Made by a program: the position numbers and the translations under genes. Below are positions 16,956 to 26,023 of a stretch of DNA of 64,000 nucleotides, in pieces. Source of the DNA: RGIG8775 sp045660295 (GTDB lineage Bacteria > Bacillota > Clostridia > Oscillospirales > CAG-272). Where the stretch lies: NCBI GenBank assembly GCA_045660295.1, contig JAZRDN010000007.1:1-64000 (forward strand), read 5' to 3'. The notes beneath the pieces were generated by a model. The model saw nothing but the letters and a program-made list of their open reading frames with translations. It did not search any database and was not told the DNA's origin. How positions within the stretch are numbered: the stretch's first letter is position 1; every line of letters starts with the position of its first letter.

Positions 16956-18013
16956 CAGTTAATACCTCCTGCTTCCTTAATTTTCGCAAGAACCTGCTCG
17001 GGAGAGGGGATCATGCCGCCTGCTCTGTTGCAAAGAAGCACAGGCTTTTTGCAGCGTGTGGCAAGCTCAACGTCCTCGATCATCTGTCCCATAGACATCT
17101 CAACCGTAACGAACGCGTTGACCTTGTCAGCCGCCTCGCGGAGAACCTTCTTGGGGAAGGGCCAAAGCGTAATAGGTCTGATCATACCTACCTTGATACC
17201 CTGCGCGCGAGCCGCCGTAATAGCGTTCTTGGAAACTCTTGCGGCAATACCGTATGCAACGACGCAGATCTCGGCGTCGTCCATCATGTATTCCTCATAC
17301 ATTACCTCGTTTTCTTCGATCTGCGCGTACTTTTGGTAGCGCTCGAAGTTAAGCTGCTCAAGCTCATCGGGAACAAGCGAAAGAGAGTTGACGATATTGT
17401 GCTTTCTCTGCATCTTCGTGCCCGTTACAGCCCAAGGCTTGTCATATTTCTTCTGCTCGGGAATATCGAGAGAAACAGGCTCCATCATCTGACCCATAGT
17501 ACCGTCAGCGAGTATCATGGAAACCATTCTGTACTTATCCGCAAGCTCAAAGCCCTTAACCGTCATGTCAGCCATTTCCTGAACAGACGCGGGAGCGAGA
17601 ACGATATTTCTGTAGTCACCGTGTCCGCCGCCCTTAGTGCACTGGAAATAATCCGACTGAGAGGGCTGGATACCTCCGAGACCGGGGCCTCCGCGCTGTA
17701 CGTTGATAACAAGAGCGGGAAGGTCACAACCCGCGAGATAAGATATACCCTCGCTCTTAAGCGAGATTCCGGGGCTGGAGCTGGAAGTCATAACTCTTCC
17801 GCCCGCCGCCGCAACGCCGATAACCATATTGATAGCCGCGACTTCGCTTTCAGCCTGAAGGAAAGTACCGTCTATCTTAGGCATACGCTTTGCCATGTAT
17901 GCCGCAATTTCTGTCTGAGGTGTAATGGGGTAGCCGAAGTAGTGACGGCATCCCGCAAGAATAGCCGCTTCGGCGATAGCCTCGTTACCCTTCATCAAAA
18001 CCTTTTCTGCCAT
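16955..18013 (-). CDS. 2-oxoacid:ferredoxin oxidoreductase, alpha subunit
   Basis: A 352-residue catalytic subunit. It opens with KGNEAIAEAAILAGCRHYFGYPITPQ (the pyrimidine-binding YPITPQ motif) and continues with QAESEVAAINMVIGVAAAG, SSPGISLKSEGI and RGGPGLGG. The C-terminal part carries the transketolase-like domain II (VRPITLWPFP). It has a clear GGAGG before the ATG and follows the delta subunit by 34 bp. Its operon partners suggest branched-chain 2-oxoacids as substrates. Confidence 0.92.
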   Translation of the reverse strand: MAEKVLMKGNEAIAEAAILAGCRHYFGYPITPQTEIAAYMAKRMPKIDGTFLQAESEVAAINMVIGVAAAGGRVMTSSSSPGISLKSEGISYLAGCDLPALVINVQRGGPGLGGIQPSQSDYFQCTKGGGHGDYRNIVLAPASVQEMADMTVKGFELADKYRMVSMILADGTMGQMMEPVSLDIPEQKKYDKPWAVTGTKMQRKHNIVNSLSLVPDELEQLNFERYQKYAQIEENEVMYEEYMMDDAEICVVAYGIAARVSKNAITAARAQGIKVGMIRPITLWPFPKKVLREAADKVNAFVTVEMSMGQMIEDVELATRCKKPVLLCNRAGGMIPSPEQVLAKIKEAGGIN

Positions 18014-18047
18014 TTTAATCCTCCGTATCCGTTTTAACGGTTAGTTT

Positions 18048-18254
18048 TTATTTCTCAACTTTTATGATGCAATCGGGGCACATTGTAGCGCAGAATGCGC
18101 AACCGATACAAGCCTCTTGGTTTGTTATCTCGGCAACGTAATGTCCCTTTTTGTTGATTTTCACCTTGGAAACCTCAAGAATATGCTTGGGGCAGGCGTC
18201 AACGCAAAGTCCGCAGCCCTTACACATATCAACGTTAAATGTCAGCTTAGCCAT
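18048..18254 (-). CDS. 2-oxoacid:ferredoxin oxidoreductase, delta subunit (2x4Fe-4S)
   Basis: A 68-residue ferredoxin-type subunit with two classical clusters: CKGCGLCVDACP near residue 11 and CIGCAFCATMCP near residue 48. It passes electrons between the TPP site and free ferredoxin. It is the first subunit gene of the block and follows the P-loop gene by 12 bp. Confidence 0.92.
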   Translation of the reverse strand: MAKLTFNVDMCKGCGLCVDACPKHILEVSKVKINKKGHYVAEITNQEACIGCAFCATMCPDCIIKVEK

Positions 18255-18266
18255 TTATTTTTCCTC

Positions 18267-18941
18267 CTAAATCAGTTTTTTCTGCAATTTCATTTTCAAA
18301 AGCCTGCCGTTCCCTTCCCCAAGGCTCTCGATGCCGTCAAAGCAAGGAAAATCGGGGACGGTGGTGAGCTTGATATCAAGTCCCGATAGTCGTGATACGC
18401 TCTCTGCGTATTCAAACGAATCCTTGACCGTTTGGGGTGTGGTCTCGGGTCCTAAATTGGAGTTGTTTACAATTCCGTTAAAGGGTATACCCGACGCCGC
18501 CTCTATCTCACGCATTATCTCCACCGTATCCTCGGGTGTCGAGGTAAGCGGACGGTAGCAATTGATAACGAAAAGCATATCGTAGTCGTTTTCTTCAAGT
18601 ATGCTCGGCGTATATCTGCCCAAAGCGAAAGCGCCTCGGTCGTCTCCGCCGATATCAAGCACCGCGTGGCGGTTCTTGTCGAAAACCACTTTATACATCT
18701 CTGCGGGAAGTGCGGGCAGGTCCACGTTCGAGTTAGCGAACTCTGGGGATATAAGGTGTATTCCCGCCTCGGTCAGTTCCCTTTCGCTGTCCTTTGTTCG
18801 GAAATAAGGATTGACCGTATCAAGGTCGGCGATAGTGACCTCAAGCCCCGACGCCTTAAGCTCGAAGGCGTAATTCACCGCCGCGTTGGTCTTTCCGCTT
18901 CCGTAGTGACCCGCGAAAAGCGTTATTCTTTTATATTCCAT
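18267..18941 (-). CDS. P-loop ATPase of the MinD/ParA-like class, oxidoreductase-associated
   Basis: A 224-residue protein with a Walker A motif GHYGSGKTNAAV at residues 10-21, TIADLDTVNPYFRT as the switch region and VLDIGGDD as the Walker B-like segment. This is the SIMIBI class that includes MinD and cobyrinic-acid synthase-like proteins. Proteins of this type are often found beside 2-oxoacid:ferredoxin oxidoreductase genes, but their role is not established; cluster assembly or regulation are possibilities. It is separated by 15 bp from the upstream synthetase fusion, so it is cotranscribed. Confidence 0.75.
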   Translation of the reverse strand: MEYKRITLFAGHYGSGKTNAAVNYAFELKASGLEVTIADLDTVNPYFRTKDSERELTEAGIHLISPEFANSNVDLPALPAEMYKVVFDKNRHAVLDIGGDDRGAFALGRYTPSILEENDYDMLFVINCYRPLTSTPEDTVEIMREIEAASGIPFNGIVNNSNLGPETTPQTVKDSFEYAESVSRLSGLDIKLTTVPDFPCFDGIESLGEGNGRLLKMKLQKKLI

Positions 18942-18956
18942 ATGCCCTCCGACGAA

Positions 18957-21257
18957 TTAAAGCTTGTTTCTCTGTATCTTTCCGCTGGTTGTCTTGGGCA
19001 ACTCTGTCTTAAATACTACTATTCTGGGATACTTATAGGGTGCTGTACGGCTCTTTACGTAGCTCTGAATCTCCTTCTTAAGCTCGTCTGTGCCCTCTGT
19101 TCCCTTGGTAAGCACGATGCTCGCCTTGACCACCTGACCTCTTACCTCGTCGGGAGCGGCGGAAACACCGCACTCGAGAACGTAAGGAAGCTCCATAATA
19201 ACGTTTTCGATCTCAAAGGGACCGATACGGTAGCCCGAGGACTTGATAACGTCGTCAACTCGTCCAACGTACCAGAAATATCCGTCCTCATCACGCCAAG
19301 CGGTATCGCCCGTATGATAATATCCGTCGTGCCATACCTCGTTTGTTTTTTCACTGTCGTTATAATAACCTCTGAAAAGTCCGCAGGGCGCGCCGTTCTG
19401 TACGTTTATACAAATTTCACCCGTTTCACCCACAGGAACCTCGTTTCCGTCTGCATCAAGCAGCTTGATGTCGTAAAGCGGAACAGGCTTACCCATAGAA
19501 CCGAGTCTTGCCTTTGTACCGATAAGGTTAGCAAGCGCAACGGTGGTCTCGGTCTGACCGAAGCCCTCCATTATCTGCAGTCCCGTAGCCGCCTCGAACT
19601 GTCTGAACACCTCGGGGTTGAGAGCCTCGCCCGCTGTGGTCATATGCTCGATAGTCGAGAGGTCGTACTTTGAGATATCCTCTTTAACCATAAGTCTGAG
19701 CATCGTAGGCGGTGCGCAGAAGGTGGTGATATTATACTTAGCGAACATAGGAAGGATATCGTGAGCGTCGAAGCGGTCAAAGTCATAAACGAACAGACCT
19801 GCCTCGCAGAGCCACTGCCCGTAAATTTTACCCCACGCCGCCTTAGCCCAGCCGGTGTCCGAGATGGTAAGGTGGAATCCGTCGGGATTTACGCAATGCC
19901 AATACTTGGCTGTAATAAAGTGACCGAGCGGATATTTGTAGTTATGGCAAGCGATCTTGGGATTGCCCGTAGTGCCCGAGGTAAAGTACATGAGCATAAG
20001 CTCCTCGCCGCAAGCGGTGTCCTCGGTGCGCTCGAATTTACCCGTGTAAAGGTTATATTCGTCGTCGAAGCTTCTCCAGCCCTCTCGCGTGCCGCCGACA
20101 ATTATCTTAGTCTCAAGGCACTCGGCGTGCGCCGACGCCTTATCGACCTCTGCCGCCACGTTGTCGTCGGCGGTACAAAGCATCGCCTTTACGCCCGCGG
20201 CGTTAAGTCTGTATTCGATATCGTGCTCCTTAAGCTGATTGGTTGCGGGAATAGCCACCGCGCCCAGCTTATGAAGCGCCACCATAGCGAACCAGAACTG
20301 GTAATGTCTCTTCAGGATAAGCATTACCTTATCGCCCTTCTTGATACCCAGCGACTTGAAGTAGTTAGCGGTCTGTGAGGACGCGCGCTTAAGGTCGGCG
20401 AAGGTAAATTTTCTTTCGGTCTTATCCTTTGCGATATGAACCATAGCCACCTTATCGGGCTGTTCAACGCCGATTCGGTCAACCACGTCAAATGCAAAGT
20501 TGAATTTATCCTCGTTCTTGAAGTCTATAGCCTTAAGAATTCCGTTGTCATCCTCTGTGGGAATAATGAAATCCTCCCATACGCGGCGTCTTGTCGCCTT
20601 GACCTCGCTCTTTCTGGGCTTGGCGGTAAACTCCTTGACCGCGCTGTGGGTGATTTCCGACATAGAAACGCCCGCGGGGTTAAGAACTATCGCGTAGAAG
20701 TAACAGTCTTCACCGCCGATAGCTATCATACCGTGAGGCGTGGAGCTATCGTAGTAGATGCTGTCGCCTTCCTCAAGAATCTCCTGATGGTCGCCCACCT
20801 GAACCTTAAGCCGTCCCTTAACCACGATGTCACATTCCTGTCCCTCGTGGGTGGTAAGCTCTATCGGCTCATACTCAGCCTTTTCCGAGTACACGCAGTG
20901 AACGTAAAGAGGGTTTGAGGTTCTGTTTCTGAAGGAGTGCGCGATATTGTAATAGGTCATTCCGTGCGCCTGCTCGATCCTCTGTCCCATTCCGCGTCTT
21001 GTAAGGGTATAGGATTTAAGTCTGGGAGCAGCGCCCTCGATGATCTCGGTAACGTCAATGCCCAGCGCGGTAGCGCATCTGAACAGGAACGCAAAGTTAA
21101 GGTCGGAGCGACCCTCCTCGCACTCTACGTACTCGCCGATGCTTACGTCGGTCTTTGACGCCATATATTCAATGGTATAGCCTTCCATTTCACGGAGCGC
21201 CTTGATACGCCCCGCCATGGCTTTTATTTTCTGGTCGATGTCGTTAAAATTACTCAT
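18957..21257 (-). CDS. XRE-HTH/cupin/acyl-CoA synthetase fusion, Val T-box operon
   Basis: A 766-residue three-part protein. Residues about 12-75 are an XRE-type helix-turn-helix (RIKALREMEGYTIEYMASKTDVS). Residues about 115-195 are a cupin (THEGQECDIVVKGRLKVQVG, SIYYDSSTPHGM). Residues about 245-766 are an AMP-forming acyl-CoA synthetase with MYFTSGTTGNPKIA near residue 430, EGFGQTETT, YHTGDTAWRDEDGYFWYVGR and a terminal TTSGKIQRNKL. HTH plus cupin normally forms a small-molecule-responsive regulator, so this looks like an enzyme with a built-in sensor. First gene of a roughly 10.7-kb operon under a T-box. It is similar throughout to the 21658-23928 gene. Confidence 0.9.
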   Translation of the reverse strand: MSNFNDIDQKIKAMAGRIKALREMEGYTIEYMASKTDVSIGEYVECEEGRSDLNFAFLFRCATALGIDVTEIIEGAAPRLKSYTLTRRGMGQRIEQAHGMTYYNIAHSFRNRTSNPLYVHCVYSEKAEYEPIELTTHEGQECDIVVKGRLKVQVGDHQEILEEGDSIYYDSSTPHGMIAIGGEDCYFYAIVLNPAGVSMSEITHSAVKEFTAKPRKSEVKATRRRVWEDFIIPTEDDNGILKAIDFKNEDKFNFAFDVVDRIGVEQPDKVAMVHIAKDKTERKFTFADLKRASSQTANYFKSLGIKKGDKVMLILKRHYQFWFAMVALHKLGAVAIPATNQLKEHDIEYRLNAAGVKAMLCTADDNVAAEVDKASAHAECLETKIIVGGTREGWRSFDDEYNLYTGKFERTEDTACGEELMLMYFTSGTTGNPKIACHNYKYPLGHFITAKYWHCVNPDGFHLTISDTGWAKAAWGKIYGQWLCEAGLFVYDFDRFDAHDILPMFAKYNITTFCAPPTMLRLMVKEDISKYDLSTIEHMTTAGEALNPEVFRQFEAATGLQIMEGFGQTETTVALANLIGTKARLGSMGKPVPLYDIKLLDADGNEVPVGETGEICINVQNGAPCGLFRGYYNDSEKTNEVWHDGYYHTGDTAWRDEDGYFWYVGRVDDVIKSSGYRIGPFEIENVIMELPYVLECGVSAAPDEVRGQVVKASIVLTKGTEGTDELKKEIQSYVKSRTAPYKYPRIVVFKTELPKTTSGKIQRNKL

Positions 21258-21295
21258 TAATACCTCCGAAAATCATATCTGTCTTCGAAAACAAA

Positions 21296-21571
21296 ACTCG
21301 TCTCAAAGACGTGAAGAATCTTTGAGACGAGTACAATTAATTCTACCCGCGGTACCACTCAACTTGCGCCGATACGGCGCCACTCTCGGACTCAAAGAAG
21401 CCCTATGCGTTCACGCAGCAATCACGGAGAGGTTCTACTTGCTCTCGCTTTCTTCCTCTCGGCTCGGGGGCTACAAACACCGACCCGCACAACACCGACT
21501 TACACCAGCCGTCGGCTCTCTGCGCTTCTGCGAACCGTATTCTCCCCGTCCTCGCCTTTCATATTATATGT
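21296..21571 (-). promoter_or_regulatory. T-box leader 1, probable Val specifier
   Basis: The minus-strand leader has all T-box parts. An AGAGAG bulge and distal stem-loop CCGAC-GGCTGGTGTAA-GTCGG end stem I. The T-box/antiterminator GAGTGGTACCGCGGGT is at 21345-21360. A terminator stem of ACTCGTCTCAAAG with its complement follows at 21296-21332, then TTTTGTTTT. In my fold the specifier triplet next to the lower GGGG:CCCC helix is GUA (21472-21474), a Val codon, followed by a purine. The UGGU bulge would pair with tRNA ending ACCA, which fits tRNA-Val. Uncharged tRNA would allow read-through into the operon. Confidence 0.9.
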
Positions 21572-21577
21572 ATTAAA

Positions 21578-21606
21578 ATTCTATCACATTTTTATCATCT
21601 TGTCAA
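21578..21606 (-). promoter_or_regulatory. Promoter of T-box leader 1
   Basis: Minus-strand TTGACA, 17 bp, TAGAAT. Confidence 0.8.
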
Positions 21607-21657
21607 GCAATATCGAAAGTTTTCGAAATTTCGGCAAATTTCACAATTTTCGCGTGA

Positions 21658-23928
21658 TTATAGCTTGTTTCTTTGGATTTTTCCGCTGATGGTTTTGGGA
21701 AGCTCATCGCGGAACACAACGATTCTGGGGTACTTATAAGGAGCGGTATGCGACTTAACGTAGCTCTGGATCTCCTTTTTAAGCTCCTCTGTTCCCTCCG
21801 TGCCCTTTGTAAGCACGATGCTTGCCTTGACCACCTGACCTCTTACCTCGTCGGGTGCCGCGGAAACGCCGCACTCAAGGACGTAAGGAAGCTCCATGAT
21901 AACGCTCTCGATCTCGAAGGGACCGATGCGGTAGCCCGAGGACTTGATAACGTCGTCGATACGGCTGACGTACCAGAAATATCCGTCCTCGTCACGCCAA
22001 GCGGTATCGCCGGTGTGGTAAAGTCCGTCGCAAACGGCTTCTTTGGTCTTTTCCTCGTCGCGGTAGTATTCTCTGAACATACCGCAAGGGGAACCCTTAT
22101 CAAGGTGAATAACGATCTCACCCACCTCACCGTTGGGAAGCGATCTGCCGTCGGGGTCTACGATATCAACGTCGTACTGAGGAGACGCCTTACCCATAGA
22201 GCCGAGCTTGGGAGTTGTGCCCACAAGGTTTGCGATGGTAAGAGTTGTTTCGGTCTGACCAAAGCCTTCCATGATAGTAAGTCCCGTAGCCGCCTCGAAC
22301 CGGCGCGACACCTCGGGGTTGAGCGCCTCGCCTGCGGTTGTCATATGGTGAATAGACGTAAGGTCGTACTTGGAAAGGTCCTCTTTTATAAGCATTCTGA
22401 GCATCGTTGGGGGGGCGCAGAACGTGGTAATATTATACTTGGCGAACATGGGAAGGATCTCAGCCGCAGAGAATCTGTCAAAGTCGTAAACGAACACCGC
22501 GCCCTCGCAGAGCCACTGACCGTAGAGCTTACCCCAAAGAGATTTACCCCAACCCGTGTCGGAGATAGTGAGATGCAATCCGTCACGCTCGCAGCAATGC
22601 CAATACTTAGCGGTCACGTAATGACCCAGCGCGTAGGTATGCTTGTGGGAAGCCATTTTGGGGTTGCCCGTTGTTCCCGACGTAAAGAACATAAGCGCCG
22701 CCTCGTTTCCGCAAGAGGAATCGGCGGTACGCGCGAATTTGCCCGAGTACAGACCGTACTCGCTGTCAAAGTCGTGCCAGCCCTCGCGAGTTCCTCCCAC
22801 AAGGATCTTGGTCTTGAGCTGAGGGCAGCTTTCAGCCGCTTTGTCAACGATCTCGGCAACGTCATCATCAGCCGTGCAAAGGATAGCCGAAACGCCTGCC
22901 GCGTCAAAGCGGTAAACGAAATCGTGGTCCTTAAGCTGGTTGGTTGCGGGAATTGCCACCGCGCCGAGCTTATGAAGCGCCACCATAGCGAACCAGAACT
23001 GGTAGTGTCTCTTAAGCACCAGCATTACTCTGTCACCCTTCTTGATACCCAGCGAGGTAAAGTAGTTAGCGCACTGCGCCGACGCGCGCTTGATGTCCTT
23101 AAAGGTAAAGCGGCGTTCGGTCTTATATTTATCAACGTGGAGCATAGCCAGCTTTTCGGGATAAGCGTCGGCGATCTCGTCAACGATATCAAAGCCGAAG
23201 TTAAAGCTCTCCTGATTGGGGAAGCTGATAGACTTAAGGCATCCGTTTTCGTCCTCCTCGGTCTTAATAAACTTCTCACAAACAAGCTTTTCGGTCTTTC
23301 TCGCGGTAGCGATGCTCTTTCTGACGGTCTCCTCCTTGGTATCCTCGCCCGGAAGAACGACCGCGCAGAACACGCAGTCCTTACCGTCAACGGCGATCAT
23401 ACCGTGTGGAGTGGAGCTGTTATAATAAATGCTATCGCCTTCATGAAGCACCTCTATATGGTCACCGACCTGCACCTTAAGGCTACCCTCAAGCACAAGG
23501 TCAAACTCCTGTCCGCTATGGGAGATAAGGTGAATGGGCTGGTTCTGCTGTTTTTCCGAATATTCGTAACGAACCCAGTACGGCTCCGCGATCTTCTTAT
23601 TGAATTTGGGCGCAAGGTTACAAATTTCGATACCGTCCTCTTTAGCGGTCTCCTGACCCTGTCCGCGTCTTGTCACCGTATAGGACGAAAGCAGGGGCGA
23701 GGTTCCCTCAAGAAGGTCATTCATCTCAACGCCTAACACCTGCGCGCAGCTATGAATAAAGGTAAACGGAAAATCTACCGTACCCTCCTCGTATTTTTTG
23801 TAGTTATCAAGTGACACCTTTACCAAAGCAGCCATCTGCTCCTCGGTGTAGCCCGAGATCTCGCGCATGTCTCTGATACGACCCGCGATCTCAAGTAGCT
23901 TTGCGTTTTGTGAATTGTTGTTCTGCAT
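21658..23928 (-). CDS. XRE-HTH/cupin/acyl-CoA synthetase fusion, Ile T-box unit
   Basis: A 756-residue paralogue of the 18957-21257 gene with the same three domains. The HTH is at about 12-72 (RIRDMREISGYTEEQMAALVKVS). The cupin is at about 115-195 (HSGQEFDLVLEGSLKVQVG, SIYYNSSTPHGM). The AMP-forming synthetase follows from about 245, with MFFTSGTTGNPKMA, EGFGQTETT, YHTGDTAWRDEDGYFWYVSR and a terminal TISGKIQRNKL. The two copies match closely in the ligase half and less in the HTH. It has its own promoter and T-box and is separated from the next operon by that operon's leader. The two enzymes probably differ in acid substrate. Confidence 0.9.
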   Translation of the reverse strand: MQNNNSQNAKLLEIAGRIRDMREISGYTEEQMAALVKVSLDNYKKYEEGTVDFPFTFIHSCAQVLGVEMNDLLEGTSPLLSSYTVTRRGQGQETAKEDGIEICNLAPKFNKKIAEPYWVRYEYSEKQQNQPIHLISHSGQEFDLVLEGSLKVQVGDHIEVLHEGDSIYYNSSTPHGMIAVDGKDCVFCAVVLPGEDTKEETVRKSIATARKTEKLVCEKFIKTEEDENGCLKSISFPNQESFNFGFDIVDEIADAYPEKLAMLHVDKYKTERRFTFKDIKRASAQCANYFTSLGIKKGDRVMLVLKRHYQFWFAMVALHKLGAVAIPATNQLKDHDFVYRFDAAGVSAILCTADDDVAEIVDKAAESCPQLKTKILVGGTREGWHDFDSEYGLYSGKFARTADSSCGNEAALMFFTSGTTGNPKMASHKHTYALGHYVTAKYWHCCERDGLHLTISDTGWGKSLWGKLYGQWLCEGAVFVYDFDRFSAAEILPMFAKYNITTFCAPPTMLRMLIKEDLSKYDLTSIHHMTTAGEALNPEVSRRFEAATGLTIMEGFGQTETTLTIANLVGTTPKLGSMGKASPQYDVDIVDPDGRSLPNGEVGEIVIHLDKGSPCGMFREYYRDEEKTKEAVCDGLYHTGDTAWRDEDGYFWYVSRIDDVIKSSGYRIGPFEIESVIMELPYVLECGVSAAPDEVRGQVVKASIVLTKGTEGTEELKKEIQSYVKSHTAPYKYPRIVVFRDELPKTISGKIQRNKL

Positions 23929-23998
23929 GGTTTTTCCTTTCTGCCTCTCTCGGCAATAAACGTTATTGACCGGATCTTCGAGACCGTAAAAAACAAAA

Positions 23999-24270
23999 CC
24001 GTCTCAAAGAAATTTCTTTCTTTGAGACGGGTAAAAATCATTTTATCCGCGGTACCACTCAAATTGCGCCAACAAGACGCCACCTCTTCGGACTCCGGCA
24101 AGCCCTATGCGTTAACGCAGCAATCACGGGAGAAGCCTACTCGTATTCTTTCAGCACTCCGGCTCGGAAGTGATAGGTTTATAAACGCTCTGCCATTGGC
24201 TCGCACCCTACGCCAACTCTCTGGAAGCATACCGTTTGACCGTCTTCGTCACAGCCTTTTTTATTTGGTT
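23999..24270 (-). promoter_or_regulatory. T-box leader 2, probable Ile specifier
   Basis: The minus-strand leader has GACGAAG at the base of stem I, AGAGAG with distal stem TTGGC/GCCAA, the T-box GAGTGGTACCGCGGAT at 24045-24060, and a terminator CCGTCTCAAAG with its complement at 23999-24031 followed by a T run. Pairing GGCT:AGCC and GAAG:CTTC places ATC, a codon for Ile, in the specifier loop at 24172-24174. It is followed by the expected A. The UGGU bulge fits the ACCA end of tRNA-Ile. Confidence 0.9.
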
Positions 24271-24276
24271 GTGGTG

Positions 24277-24305
24277 ATTATACACCTTTTTCCCCGATTT
24301 GTCAA
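24277..24305 (-). promoter_or_regulatory. Promoter of T-box leader 2
   Basis: Minus-strand consensus promoter TTGACA, 17 bp, TATAAT. Confidence 0.85.
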
Positions 24306-24343
24306 GAGATTTTTTGAATTTTTTCTCATTTTTCTCTCATTTT

Positions 24344-25885
24344 TCACATCAGCGGCGCGAATATCCTCATTATCGAACGGAAGAACCTCATAAGCAGGCC
24401 GCGTTTACAATCCTCCGCGGTTATCTCACGGCAGACCTCAAGCGTATCGATGAAGTCCTTTTTCACGTCCTCTATGACGGCATCGTCATAAACAAGCGCG
24501 CCGCATTCAAAGTGAAGATAAAGGCTTCTGAAATCAAGGTTTACCGTTCCCACCACCGCTCGCCTTCCGTCGCTGACAAAGGTTTTGGAGTGGATAAATC
24601 CCGGTGTATATTCGTATATCCTTACCCCCGCCTCCACAAGCGGCTCGTAATAGGAGCGAGTGGTAAAATGAACGAGAAATTTATCTCCGTGATGAGGTGT
24701 GATTATCCTCACGTCCACGCCGCTTTTTGCCGCCAGCCTCAGCGCCGACAGCAGGTCGTCGTCAACGATAAGATAGGGTGTTGTAATGTATAAATATTCA
24801 CGCGAGCCGTTTATCATCTGCTTATAGATGTGCTCGCCGAGACGCTCATTGTCTATGGGGGAGTCGGTATAAGGAAGCACGAAGCCGCCGTTTTCATTCT
24901 TCTCCGCGTCATCGGGATAATATCCGCGGTAGTCCTCGTCGATACCCTCGCAAAAGCCCCACATCTGCAAGAACATGACCGTAAAACTCCACGCGCCGTC
25001 TCCGCAAAGACGTATAGCGGTATCCTTCCAGTGTCCGAAGCGCTCTATCCCGTTTATATATTCGTCGGCGAGATTTATTCCGCCCGTGTAGGCTATCTTT
25101 CCGTCTATTACCGATATTTTTCGGTGGTCGCGGTTGTTCTGTACCGACGATATAAAGGGAACAAAGGTATTGAACACCGAAATTTTTATTCCCTTTTTAG
25201 CAAGCTCCTCTATTCTGTCGTCCGAAAAGCCGTAAAGACTGCCCATATCGTCGTAAACAAGGCGCACGTCAACTCCCACCGCGGCACGCTCGGTCAGTAT
25301 TTCCTCGATAGCGTCCCACATTTTCCCTTCCTTGACTATAAAAAACTCAAGGAAAATATACCGCTCGGCTTTTTTCAAATCCTCGCAAAGCGCCTCGAAC
25401 ATCTCCTCGCCAAGCCTGTAATAGCTCATTTGAGTGTTTTTGTATATGGGAAAGCCCATATAGCTGTCGGCGTAGCTTATTTGTGTGGAAAACTCGGGCA
25501 TTTTCGCCTTTGCCTCATCCACCGCCACCTCGGGAAGCCTGAAAAACTCGGCAGACGCTTTGTTTATCTGCTCGGTGCGCTTATGTAAGCCGCGCCAGAG
25601 GGCGTTACTTTTGTAAAGCAGATAGAACACGCCGCCAAAGAGCGGAAACATAAAAATAAGGAAGGTAAGCGATATCTTATAGGCGGGCTTATTCTTTGAG
25701 ATGACCACGTGAAGCTCCACGAAAAAGCTGACGAGATTTGCCGCGTTCATCACTATATCCGACACCATGGAATTTGAGAATATAGTATATCCGATAAAGG
25801 CGAATTGCAACAAAATAAGGAGCGCCACAAGCACTCTCTGTCTCAAAAATCTTCTTATCCACCTCGGCAATCTCAAAAACTTCAC
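24344..25885 (-). CDS. cls: Cardiolipin synthase (phospholipase D family)
   Basis: A 513-residue membrane enzyme that condenses phosphatidylglycerol into cardiolipin. Two N-terminal hydrophobic segments (about 15-35 and 75-95) anchor it. The two HKD motifs are HRKISVIDG near residue 250 and HSKTFVSDG near residue 430, each with the typical following Gly. The C-terminus MRFFRSIMRIFAPLM is standard for the family. Translation probably starts at a GTG (25885) preceded by GGAGAGG. It is monocistronic and divergent from the kinase gene. Confidence 0.93.
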   Translation of the reverse strand: MKFLRLPRWIRRFLRQRVLVALLILLQFAFIGYTIFSNSMVSDIVMNAANLVSFFVELHVVISKNKPAYKISLTFLIFMFPLFGGVFYLLYKSNALWRGLHKRTEQINKASAEFFRLPEVAVDEAKAKMPEFSTQISYADSYMGFPIYKNTQMSYYRLGEEMFEALCEDLKKAERYIFLEFFIVKEGKMWDAIEEILTERAAVGVDVRLVYDDMGSLYGFSDDRIEELAKKGIKISVFNTFVPFISSVQNNRDHRKISVIDGKIAYTGGINLADEYINGIERFGHWKDTAIRLCGDGAWSFTVMFLQMWGFCEGIDEDYRGYYPDDAEKNENGGFVLPYTDSPIDNERLGEHIYKQMINGSREYLYITTPYLIVDDDLLSALRLAAKSGVDVRIITPHHGDKFLVHFTTRSYYEPLVEAGVRIYEYTPGFIHSKTFVSDGRRAVVGTVNLDFRSLYLHFECGALVYDDAVIEDVKKDFIDTLEVCREITAEDCKRGLLMRFFRSIMRIFAPLM

Positions 25886-26023
25886 CCTCTCCGCTTGAAA
25901 AATTCACATATGTGTGGTAAAATGAATACGATAAATTATAATACCATCATTTTTACCCCGCTTCAATAGCTTTTATGAAAAATTAACCAAACAAAAGAAA
26001 TTTTTTTACAAACGGAGGCATTT

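Noticed and set aside
21673..23736. A 687-codon open frame on the plus strand opposite the second synthetase fusion
   Set aside because: It is an antisense shadow: the minus strand encodes a clear three-domain enzyme with promoter, T-box and ribosome site, and the plus frame has no family signature or start site.
18957..23928. The two similar synthetase genes as an assembly duplication
   Set aside because: They differ along their whole length, especially in the HTH part and in the T-box leaders, so they are real paralogues.
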